Origin: Ruminococcaceae bacterium UBA5397
GTDB taxonomy: Bacteria > Bacillota > Clostridia > Oscillospirales > Acutalibacteraceae
DNA length: 6,951 bases
NCBI GenBank assembly: GCA_002411615.1
Contig: DHOF01000136.1
Span: forward strand, 5,038-11,988
Reading direction: 5' to 3'
Of this stretch, positions 1 through 6,032 are shown in pieces. The position numbers were made by a program, and so were the translations under genes. Under the pieces are notes generated by a model that was not told where the DNA came from, did no database searches, and was given only the letters and a program-made list of their open reading frames with translations. The number at the start of each line of letters is the position of its first letter. Position 1 is the stretch's first letter.

Positions 1-749
1 GCCTCATTTGCAGGAATAGTCCAAGTCGTCGTTGTCCAAATCACAAAATAAGTATGAGCAAGATCAGCGCCTTTTGCAGTGAAAAGGCCCTTATCATCAA
101 TCACACGGAATTTTACAAAAATAGAATCGCAAGGATCTTCTGCATATTCAATTTCCGCTTCTGCCAAAGCAGTTTTGCATTCCGGGCACCAATAGACAGG
201 CTTTAATCCACGATAAATTAATCCCTTTGTTGCCATATTGGAAAAGATTTCAATCTGTTTTGCTTCAAAATCATGGGTAAGCGTTACATAAGGATGTTCC
301 CAATCCCCGATTCCACCCAAGCGGCGAAATTCTTCTCTTTGGTCATTTAGATATCCAAGAGCAAATTCTCTGCAAAGTTTACGCAGTTCCAAATTCGAAA
401 TTGTTGTGGAATTTCCGACTCCAGCTTTTTTACGCGCTTTTAACTCTGTCGGAAGACCATGGGTATCCCAGCCCGGAACATAAGGTGCCTGAAAGCCTGA
501 CATATTCTTATAACGCACAATAATGTCTTTTAAAACTTTATTAAGTGCCGTTCCCAAATGAATATCTCCATTGGCATACGGAGGACCGTCATGCAGAACA
601 AAAACAGGTTTGCCCTCATTTTTCTTCATAACTTTCTCGTAAAGATGATCCTGATTCCACTCCTGCAGCATGGTAGGTTCTCTTTTTGGCAAACCGGCCT
701 GCATAGGGAATGTGGTTTTAGGCAAATTCAAGGTACTCTTATAATCCAT
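1..749 (-). CDS. ileS: Isoleucyl-tRNA synthetase, N-terminal 249 residues (3' end outside window)
   Basis: Class I aminoacyl-tRNA synthetase that charges tRNA-Ile in the cytoplasm. The frame is open from ATG at 749 to the left edge; the remainder, including KMSKS and the anticodon-binding part, is not visible. The Rossmann-fold start is clear: HDGPPYANGDIHLGTALNK (residues 53-71) carries the HIGH-type motif as HLGT (64-67), followed by GWDTHGLP (93-100). WCPEC (187-191) opens the CP1 insertion, and a Thr-rich TTTTWTIPAN stretch (239-248) is the start of the CP1 editing region that hydrolyses Val-tRNA-Ile. The start is supported by GAGGAGA at 759-765, 9 nt upstream. The gene lies 66 nt after divIVA, a common Firmicutes neighbour. 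No T-box leader fits in the gap, so expression probably depends on read-through from the upstream genes. Identity is near certain; only the Thr in HLGT is unusual. Confidence 0.97.
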   Translation of the reverse strand, partial: MDYKSTLNLPKTTFPMQAGLPKREPTMLQEWNQDHLYEKVMKKNEGKPVFVLHDGPPYANGDIHLGTALNKVLKDIIVRYKNMSGFQAPYVPGWDTHGLPTELKARKKAGVGNSTTISNLELRKLCREFALGYLNDQREEFRRLGGIGDWEHPYVTLTHDFEAKQIEIFSNMATKGLIYRGLKPVYWCPECKTALAEAEIEYAEDPCDSIFVKFRVIDDKGLFTAKGADLAHTYFVIWTTTTWTIPANE

Positions 750-758
750 AGGTTTCTA

Positions 759-765
759 TCTCCTC
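759..765 (-). promoter_or_regulatory. ileS ribosome binding site
   Basis: GAGGAGA on the minus strand lies 9 nt before the ileS ATG at 749. It is the only recognisable signal in the 66-nt divIVA-ileS gap (750-815). That gap shows no convincing promoter, terminator hairpin or T-box. Confidence 0.85.
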
Positions 766-815
766 AATTAAAATCTCGCCACTGCATAAAAAGGCACCGC
801 ATTACTTCGAAAAAA

Positions 816-1679
816 TCAGTTCTGTTTTCCGAAAATATCCTCTTCCGCATCGGTATCTACATCATATCCATCCCCAAATTTAATTTCATGGTGACGGTCT
901 TTTGCCCTCTGAACATCTGGAACGCTACCATCAAAACGCGGCATTTCATTAGGCTGCAAAATATACTCGCTCGGAACCTGATCCATCGCATTTTTATCCT
1001 CTTTAGCCGGTGCAAAGCTCACTGGCTCAGGTTGGCTGGATTCTTTCTCTTCTTTTGGCTCCGTTATTTCTTTTGCTGTCTGCTGAACTTCAGGAGCATT
1101 TTCACTCACGATTTCTTTCGGCTCTTTCTCTTCAGGTGATACTGTCTCTTCTTTTTTTACAGAATCTTTTTCCATTTTAGAAGCTGGCTTTTCTGAATGC
1201 GGAAGTGAATTGATTAATGTTAAATGCTGTTTATACATATCCAGAAGTTTGGAGCGGAAGTCACTTACCTGACGCTTCATTTCGTTCAGGCCTTCCTGCT
1301 GATTCTTGACCTGATTTTGGGCATCGGCAACAATCTTCTCCGCCTTCATATTTGCATCATTTAAAATCACTTCGGATTTATGGCGTGCTTCCCGCAAAGA
1401 AGCATCGCCCAATTTCTGAGCGCTGAGGAGAGCTGATTTTATACCATCCTCTTCCTGCCGATATTCCTGAATCTTATCCGCTAAAACCTGAAGTTTTTTA
1501 TCAAACTGTGCTTTTTCTTTTTCGGCAGCTTCCAGCTGATCATGCTGCTCGATTGTCTTTTTCATCAGCGTATCATAAGATTCTCGAATCTGATCGATAA
1601 AATTATCGACGTCTTCCGCATTGTAGCCGCGGCCGGCCTTGCGAAAACTTACATTCACAATATCATTTAAAGATAGCAT
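816..1679 (-). CDS. divIVA: DivIVA-family cell division/polarity scaffold protein
   Basis: DivIVA proteins bind curved membrane at septa and poles and recruit division or polarity factors. The 287-residue product has the N-terminal lipid-binding domain (about 1-37) with SFRKAGRGYNAEDVDNFIDQ (11-30). A long charged coiled coil (about 38-155) follows, then a low-complexity Glu/Lys/Pro/Ser-rich tail (about 160-230) and an ending with EMPRFDG (245-251) and FGDGYDVDTDAEEDIFG (268-284). It is much longer than Bacillus subtilis DivIVA (about 164 aa), almost entirely because of the acidic tail. The Phe that inserts into the membrane in B. subtilis (F17) is Gly here, while the next Arg is kept. I chose ATG 1679 rather than the in-frame ATG 1694. 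GGAGG sits 8 nt before 1679, overlapping the upstream ATG, and 1679 gives the usual short N-terminus (MLSLNDI). It lies between ylmH and ileS, as in Bacillus. The family call is firm; the partners are unknown. Confidence 0.93.
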   Translation of the reverse strand: MLSLNDIVNVSFRKAGRGYNAEDVDNFIDQIRESYDTLMKKTIEQHDQLEAAEKEKAQFDKKLQVLADKIQEYRQEEDGIKSALLSAQKLGDASLREARHKSEVILNDANMKAEKIVADAQNQVKNQQEGLNEMKRQVSDFRSKLLDMYKQHLTLINSLPHSEKPASKMEKDSVKKEETVSPEEKEPKEIVSENAPEVQQTAKEITEPKEEKESSQPEPVSFAPAKEDKNAMDQVPSEYILQPNEMPRFDGSVPDVQRAKDRHHEIKFGDGYDVDTDAEEDIFGKQN

Positions 1680-1687
1680 GAGATCGT

Positions 1688-1692
1688 CCTCC
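1688..1692 (-). promoter_or_regulatory. divIVA ribosome binding site that decides the start
   Basis: GGAGG on the minus strand sits 8 nt upstream of ATG 1679. The alternative ATG at 1694 overlaps this site and has only a weak purine run (GGGAAAAAG) about 10 nt before it. The shorter DivIVA (287 aa) is therefore the better gene model. Confidence 0.8.
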
Positions 1693-1697
1693 ATTAT

Positions 1698-2468
1698 TTA
1701 TACATACTTTTTCCCTACGAAACTTAATCGTCCTTTTTTTGTAACAGGCCCTAGCCGGGTAATCTGATAACGCCCTTTTCCATGAATAGAAAGCAAATCA
1801 CCCTCTTGCAATTCCTTTGATGAAGAAATCTGCACAAAATGATTGATTTCTACCGCTCCCGCAGCAATCATAGCAGCTGCCTTTTCACGGCTCATTCCAA
1901 TCATAGCAGCAGTCAAACAGTCAAGACGCGCAGAAGCAACCACACCGTTCACTTCCTGATAAGCATGTGCATGCGGCAGCGGCTTTTTCGCTCCTTCTGA
2001 AAGTTTGACCCCTACTCTGCCGACTTTTACAATTTGAGAAAGCAAAAAAGGTTTCAATTCTTCTCGGCAAAAGACAATCGCTCTTCCCTGTTCTACCAAG
2101 ATGTCCCCAATAGATTCCCGCTTTAACCCTATCCCCAAAAATGCTCCCAAAAAATCGCGGTGCGACAAAAGATCGCATTGGCGAAAAGAAGCAGTGACAG
2201 CGCTGATCGGAAAAGCTTCTGGAGATGGCTCTAGAAAATCCGGAAATGCACCAAAAACTACACGCTCTGCTTCGGCGAAGCCTCCCCACAGCATATAGTT
2301 TTTAAAATAGGTGGATTCCATATATTGTCTTGAAACTGCTGCTGCCCGCTCATCTAAGAAACCAACAAAATGTGCATAGCCTCTTTGCTGAGAAAGAGCA
2401 ACCGCATCTTTTATTTTTGCAAGCAAAACCGCATCACCAGGCATCTGCTGCTTTGGGGAAAATGACAT
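1698..2468 (-). CDS. ylmH: YlmH-family S4-domain RNA-binding protein
   Basis: A 256-residue protein with the size and layout of YlmH. The N-terminal family region includes the motif YMLWGGFAEAERVVFGAFPD (58-77). A C-terminal S4 RNA-binding domain covers about 180-240: RLDCLTAAMIGMSREKAAAM (181-200), then GAVEINH (204-210) and EGDLLSIHGKGRYQI (222-236). S4 domains bind structured RNA; in B. subtilis YlmH is reported to bind the large ribosomal subunit and to be able to stand in for RqcP in ribosome-associated quality control. Whether that applies here is inference. The ATG at 2468 follows the sepF stop by 1 nt and has no clear Shine-Dalgarno sequence, which points to translation coupled to sepF. 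The next in-frame ATG (residue 9) also lacks one. The usual ylmG gene between sepF and ylmH is missing. Confidence 0.93.
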   Translation of the reverse strand: MSFSPKQQMPGDAVLLAKIKDAVALSQQRGYAHFVGFLDERAAAVSRQYMESTYFKNYMLWGGFAEAERVVFGAFPDFLEPSPEAFPISAVTASFRQCDLLSHRDFLGAFLGIGLKRESIGDILVEQGRAIVFCREELKPFLLSQIVKVGRVGVKLSEGAKKPLPHAHAYQEVNGVVASARLDCLTAAMIGMSREKAAAMIAAGAVEINHFVQISSSKELQEGDLLSIHGKGRYQITRLGPVTKKGRLSFVGKKYV

Positions 2469-2469
2469 T

Positions 2470-2976
2470 TTAGAAGTATAAGCCGGTGTTTTCCAGCTCG
2501 TCCATCACGTCTTCTCCCATCAAATCCACATTATACGGAGTGATGATAAAGGTGTTTGTCGCAACGCGCTTGATCTTTCCGCCATTGGCATATGCAACGC
2601 CGCTTAGAAAATCAATAATTCTTCTGGAAACATCTTTTTGTGTATTTTCCAGATTTAAAACGACAGTGTGCATCTTTAAGAGCTCATCTGCAACAGAACA
2701 AGTCTCTTCTCCAAAATGCTCAGGACGGAAGACTACTACCTGCAGCTGTGCAGTTGCATGAATATTTACTACTTTATTGCTATCGTCCCGCTTTTCTATA
2801 TTCCGAGGCCCCTTATCATATTCCGGTGCCTCTGAGCGACGTTCACGAGTATGGGGAGCCGCAGCTGCCGCATTATTGTCGTCCTGCTGTTCTTCCCGCT
2901 CATCGTAATCATCATAATCATACTCGTCATCCGGCGGATTCCACATTTCTTTAAACTTTTGGATAAAACCAGCCAT
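2470..2976 (-). CDS. sepF: Cell division protein SepF
   Basis: SepF is a membrane-bound partner of FtsZ that forms rings and helps anchor and shape the septal Z-ring. The 168-residue product begins with a short amphipathic helix (MAGFIQKFKEMW, 1-12), the usual membrane anchor. It continues with a disordered, highly acidic Asp/Glu/Tyr-rich linker (about 15-65, with an Ala run at 36-40) and ends in the conserved SepF core (about 68-168). Core landmarks are VVLNLENTQKDVSRRIIDFL (105-124), SGVAYANGG (125-133), KRVATNTFIITP (136-147) and NVDLMGE (149-155). They match the B. subtilis pattern of an Asp-Arg-Arg helix, a Gly-rich dimer turn and a TP.NVD ending. The start is fixed by AGGAGG 10 nt upstream, overlapping the yggS stop. 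The order yggS-sepF-ylmH-divIVA is classic for Gram-positive bacteria. Identity is very secure. Confidence 0.96.
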   Translation of the reverse strand: MAGFIQKFKEMWNPPDDEYDYDDYDEREEQQDDNNAAAAAPHTRERRSEAPEYDKGPRNIEKRDDSNKVVNIHATAQLQVVVFRPEHFGEETCSVADELLKMHTVVLNLENTQKDVSRRIIDFLSGVAYANGGKIKRVATNTFIITPYNVDLMGEDVMDELENTGLYF

Positions 2977-2986
2977 TGTGTAAAAA

Positions 2987-2992
2987 CCTCCT
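2987..2992 (-). promoter_or_regulatory. sepF ribosome binding site overlapping the yggS stop codon
   Basis: AGGAGG on the minus strand lies 10 nt before the sepF ATG at 2976. Its first bases belong to the TAG stop of yggS (2991-2993), so ribosomes ending on yggS stop right on the sepF initiation site. Confidence 0.85.
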
Positions 2993-3740
2993 ACACGTTT
3001 TTCTTACTGTAATCTCGTGCGCCGTAAAGCGCTGAGCCAATTCGCACCATATTAGCACCACATTCAATGGCTTCTGCATAATCCGCAGACATCCCCATCG
3101 ATAAATAGTCCATAGAGACATTATCTAATTTTTTTCTGCTCATGTCAACAAAATATTCGTACATTTGTGAAAAGTAGTGCAAAGTTTCTTCTTTTTTAAC
3201 ATTTGCGGGGGGAATTGCCATCAACCCGCAAACCGAAATATTGGGAAGCTCTGAAATCTCTTCCAGCAATGATTCCAAATTTTCCGGCAACACCCCGGAC
3301 TTATTCTCTTCACGCCCGATATTCACTTCGACCAAAATTTTTGTCTGTACTTCTCTCTTCTGAGAAAGGCGTGAAATTTCTTTTGCAAGTTTCATACTGT
3401 CGACACTTTGAATCATTTGTACACGCCCGACAAGGTATTTAATCTTATTCACCTGCAGATGGCCGATAAAATGGACTTGGGCTTTGTCTTTTTCATAAGC
3501 ATCGTATTTATCCATCAGTTCCTGCACTTTGTTTTCGCCGATGTAAGCAATTCCCTTTTCGATGCTATGATTGATAATTTCGACCGGAACTGTTTTCGTT
3601 GCGGCAAGCACGGTAATATCTGCGCGTGTTTTTCCAGCCTTCTGCGCTGCTGCCGTTACATTATGTTCAATTTCTTCAAGATTTTCTTCTACTGCTCGAA
3701 ACCGTTCCTGTAAATTTTTAGTCGATAACTTTTCCATCAT
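2991..3740 (-). CDS. yggS: YggS/YlmE-family pyridoxal phosphate-binding protein (PLP homeostasis)
   Basis: Cytoplasmic PLP-binding protein of the YggS/PLPBP family, a single TIM-barrel domain like the N-terminal part of alanine racemase. The family buffers PLP and affects amino-acid metabolism rather than having a settled catalytic reaction. The 249 residues show the PLP lysine in ITVLAATKTVP (42-52, K49), IGENKVQEL (67-75), HFIGHLQVNKIK (90-101), SVDS (112-115), VEVNIGREENKSG (137-149) and the phosphate-binding end LSMGMSADYAEAI (213-225) with RIGSALYGARDY (233-244). Length and motif order are normal. I place the start at ATG 3740 (a second ATG follows at 3737): AAGGGA lies 9 nt upstream, and the longer in-frame TTG at 3758 would swallow that site. 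The gene overlaps the end of the HlyD-like gene by about 23 nt. It corresponds to ylmE in the Bacillus ylm-div cluster. Confidence 0.94.
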   Translation of the reverse strand: MMEKLSTKNLQERFRAVEENLEEIEHNVTAAAQKAGKTRADITVLAATKTVPVEIINHSIEKGIAYIGENKVQELMDKYDAYEKDKAQVHFIGHLQVNKIKYLVGRVQMIQSVDSMKLAKEISRLSQKREVQTKILVEVNIGREENKSGVLPENLESLLEEISELPNISVCGLMAIPPANVKKEETLHYFSQMYEYFVDMSRKKLDNVSMDYLSMGMSADYAEAIECGANMVRIGSALYGARDYSKKNV

Positions 3741-4998
3741 ACAAATCGGTCCCTTCAATAATTACTTGATCATATTGTTTTACGGTATCATCCGTCATCA
3801 GTGCATCCGCACTTGGAGAAGGATCACAGTAAACATACGTCCCATCTCCATAAAGCTGAACGATTTGACAGAAGCGCATTTCAGTCCCATACATTACATA
3901 AACGCCCGGAACTTTTTGCGTTTGTTTTGTAACAGTTCCATCTGCCTGTTTAACATCCTTTGTCAAGGTTTCAAAGTGAATGGCTTTTTGACTGACCTGA
4001 ATGCCGCTATATTGATTAACCGTAATCTCTGCGGTTTCTTTTCTTAAATTTACAAGGTTCGCATTCATTCTGTCACATTTTAAAATAATCGCTGCATCTG
4101 AATTTTCATCTTGCTGATTGATTGCCACGATTGTCGCTGGAATCTCATCAGCAGATGCAAACGGAAACGAAAGTGTTACCGTATTTTCTAGTTTAAAACG
4201 ATTTGCATCTTTTGCCGGAACCGTACAGGCAAAATACCAAAAAAAGTCATTGACGACCTTTCCTACCGTATGATCCTGTACTGTTCCCTTGGGATATTCT
4301 TTTTCCAAATCATCAGCTGTCAATGTGGTAACAGAATTGATCGGAAATAAATTCTCATATCCGTCAACATGGCTGGAAAAGAAGCCTGCTTTATCGGTTG
4401 TTACCGTTCCAAGAGCTTGTCCATTGCTTGTTCCGCTAAGTTGTGTGATCTGTGTTTCAATTTCAGAAAGGCGGCTGGAAAAATCGGGGGACTTTCCTGC
4501 AATAATCTGGCGCTTGTTTAGCAGATATTGCAGCTGCTGCTTATCTGTCGTAATGCTGGTCCCGGATTCGGAATTATTTAAAAGAGAAATCATCTGCTTT
4601 GAAATCTGCTGTCCAACCGTTTCCAAACTGTCCGCATAGGAATTACCGGGATTCTGCAGGTCGGTCAAAAGCTGTTTCTCGTTTTTAAGAGCATCCAGCT
4701 GATCTTTGGTTCCGGCGGTTGTTACGCTGCTGTACGCAGTTGCTACTGTACCGTTGCTCGATACACGGCCGCCGTCGGAAACCGCGTACTGCAAAACGCC
4801 ACCATAAGGATTTGTAATTACATTTTCACTGCGAATTGCATATCCGGTCGCCTGTATTTTTTCAGAAACAGTCTTATAGAGTGCCTCTTCGGTTACTTGT
4901 TTTGCAAAATTGACCCGATAAATTTGATAACCCAAAAAAGTAAAAATCAACAATGCAGCAAATGTCGCCGCAATTTTTTTAATTCTAGGATTTGTCAT
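3718..4998 (-). CDS. Membrane-anchored HlyD-like adaptor protein, function unknown
   Basis: A 426-residue protein with one N-terminal membrane segment (about 8-28, preceded by Arg/Lys), so it most likely faces outside with a short cytoplasmic tail. A lipoyl/HlyD-type half domain follows (about 47-90: ATGYAIRSENVI, YGGVLQYAVSDGGRVSSNG). A helical region rich in Gln/Leu/Ser comes next (about 97-190), then the second half (AGFFSSHVDGYENLF, 204-218), a beta-rich region (about 245-345), and an end typical of adaptor proteins: GVYVMYG (365-371) and YDQVIIEGTDLYDGKVI (409-425). HlyD-family proteins usually join a transporter to an outer component; no ABC, MFS or RND partner is visible here. The ATG overlaps the miaA stop (ATGA), with a G-run about 10 nt upstream as a weak ribosome binding site; the 3' end overlaps yggS. 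Co-transcription with sepF and divIVA suggests an envelope or division-linked role, which is inference only. Confidence 0.8.
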   Translation of the reverse strand: MTNPRIKKIAATFAALLIFTFLGYQIYRVNFAKQVTEEALYKTVSEKIQATGYAIRSENVITNPYGGVLQYAVSDGGRVSSNGTVATAYSSVTTAGTKDQLDALKNEKQLLTDLQNPGNSYADSLETVGQQISKQMISLLNNSESGTSITTDKQQLQYLLNKRQIIAGKSPDFSSRLSEIETQITQLSGTSNGQALGTVTTDKAGFFSSHVDGYENLFPINSVTTLTADDLEKEYPKGTVQDHTVGKVVNDFFWYFACTVPAKDANRFKLENTVTLSFPFASADEIPATIVAINQQDENSDAAIILKCDRMNANLVNLRKETAEITVNQYSGIQVSQKAIHFETLTKDVKQADGTVTKQTQKVPGVYVMYGTEMRFCQIVQLYGDGTYVYCDPSPSADALMTDDTVKQYDQVIIEGTDLYDGKVID

Positions 4999-5948
4999 TC
5001 TTTGTCAGCCCCCCAATTTGTCTCGAAAATATGCAGCGCAGCTTGACAAAGCGCCGTAAAATCAGGATAGTCTTCAATAAAAAGCCAATGTGTTTTTTCT
5101 TCACGGCGAAACCATGTAAGCTGCCGTTTTGCATAATTTCTGGTATGCTGCTTTAAGCAGTCTACAGCTTCGGGCAAAGAACAGATCCCTTCAAAATAAG
5201 GCTTTAATTCTTTATAACCAATCGCCTGAATCGCAGTGGAACCCTTTGCCTCGCAAAACACTTTTTGGGCTTCTTCCAAAAGTCCTTGCTTCATCATTTG
5301 GTCTACTCGTTCATTAATCCTCTGATAAAGAATTTCGCGACTGCGAAAATTAAGCCCTATCATGCAACAATCATATGGGCTCGGGGCCTTTTGAGATTCT
5401 TTTTCCCGCTCCTGTGCAGTTTTTCCAGTAGACTTCAAAAGCTCCAATGCGCGAATCACTCGAATTTCGTTATTCGGATGAATCTTCTCGGCAGCCTTTT
5501 CATCAAGCGTCTGCAGTTCTCGATATAGAAGATCACCCTCTCCGTTTTCCCAGCGCTTTTCGAGCGCAGTGCGAAAAGCGTGATCTCCCGTCGCCTGTTC
5601 AAAATCGATATTGTGTAAAAAGCTGCGAATATAAAGGCCCGTCCCACCACATAACATTGGGAATTTTCCTCTGCTTCGCACCTCGTTTACTGCCTGTTCC
5701 GCCAGTTTCACATAATCTGCTACGCTAAAAGGCTGATCAAGCGGCAAAAATCCAATCAAATGGTGCGGAATGTTTTCCATTTCTTTCTGAGAAGGTTGTG
5801 CCGTTCCGATCGGAATTCCACGATAAATCTGCATGGAATCCGCTGAAATCACTTCTCCGGAAAGACTTTTACAAAGCGCGACCGCCAGCCGACTCTTTCC
5901 GGAAGCAGTTGGGCCTACAACTGCTCCAACTGGAATTCGCTCTGACAA
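4995..5948 (-). CDS. miaA: tRNA dimethylallyltransferase MiaA
   Basis: MiaA transfers the dimethylallyl group from DMAPP to N6 of A37 in tRNAs reading UNN codons, the first step toward (ms2)i6A37. The 317 residues are of family length. They show the P-loop-like GPTASGKS (12-19), SADSMQIYRG (35-44) with the conserved Asp37, GTAQP (48-52), FLCGGTGLY-type motif as MLCGGTGLYIR (98-108), the helical tRNA-recognition insert (about 120-200), AIQAIGYKEL (239-248), and the C-terminal HTRNYAKRQLTWFRR (268-282). The start codon is TTG at 5948, backed by a perfect AGGAGG 8 nt upstream; no in-frame ATG exists before the P-loop. It follows mutL by 84 nt, a widespread neighbour pairing, and a promoter-like sequence lies in that gap. 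Its stop overlaps the start of the HlyD-like gene (ATGA), implying coupled translation. Confidence 0.97.
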   Translation of the reverse strand: MSERIPVGAVVGPTASGKSRLAVALCKSLSGEVISADSMQIYRGIPIGTAQPSQKEMENIPHHLIGFLPLDQPFSVADYVKLAEQAVNEVRSRGKFPMLCGGTGLYIRSFLHNIDFEQATGDHAFRTALEKRWENGEGDLLYRELQTLDEKAAEKIHPNNEIRVIRALELLKSTGKTAQEREKESQKAPSPYDCCMIGLNFRSREILYQRINERVDQMMKQGLLEEAQKVFCEAKGSTAIQAIGYKELKPYFEGICSLPEAVDCLKQHTRNYAKRQLTWFRREEKTHWLFIEDYPDFTALCQAALHIFETNWGADKE

Positions 5949-5956
5949 TCCCCTTT

Positions 5957-5962
5957 CCTCCT
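5957..5962 (-). promoter_or_regulatory. miaA ribosome binding site supporting a TTG start
   Basis: AGGAGG on the minus strand sits 8 nt before TTG 5948. The strength and spacing of this site are the main reason to accept the TTG start; there is no competing ATG or GTG before the MiaA P-loop. Confidence 0.85.
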
Positions 5963-5994
5963 CTATAAAATCAAAATTTATGTAAACTCATATT

Positions 5995-6023
5995 ATTGTA
6001 ACCGGAAATCTGATAAAATGCAA
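5995..6023 (-). promoter_or_regulatory. Candidate sigma-A promoter for the miaA-ileS transcription unit
   Basis: On the minus strand, TTGCAT (6018-6023) and TACAAT (5995-6000) are separated by exactly 17 nt. The -10 box matches the consensus at five of six positions; the -35 box matches only in TTG. Transcription would begin near 5988, leaving a leader of about 40 nt before the miaA start. It lies in the only sizeable gap upstream of the tight gene block. No terminator hairpin is seen after mutL, so read-through from mutL is also possible. Confidence 0.5.
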
Positions 6024-6032
6024 TCCTAAAAT

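Noticed and set aside
790..803. GCGGTGCCTTTTT on the minus strand resembling the 3' half of a T-box terminator
   Set aside because: No complementary GGCACCGC-like arm or T-box conserved box was found upstream in the gap or the end of divIVA, so no hairpin can be supported.
750..815. A dedicated ileS promoter (TTTAAT as a -10 box)
   Set aside because: The hexamer 17 nt upstream (GCCTTT) does not resemble a -35 box, and transcription would start at or inside the ribosome binding site.
558..1139. 193-codon open frame on the plus strand
   Set aside because: It runs antisense across the start of ileS (opening opposite the HLGT motif) and the end of divIVA. The product is a Phe/Ile/Arg-rich string with no domain logic, as expected for the complement of Lys/Glu-rich coding sequence.
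1921..2289. 122-codon minus-strand frame inside ylmH
   Set aside because: It is fully nested in the ylmH coding sequence in another frame, is Arg/Ser/Cys-rich, and has no ribosome binding site or recognisable motif.
3741..3758. TTG 3758 as the yggS start
   Set aside because: It would place the AAGGGA ribosome binding site inside the gene and lengthen the overlap with the HlyD-like gene; ATG 3740 fits better.
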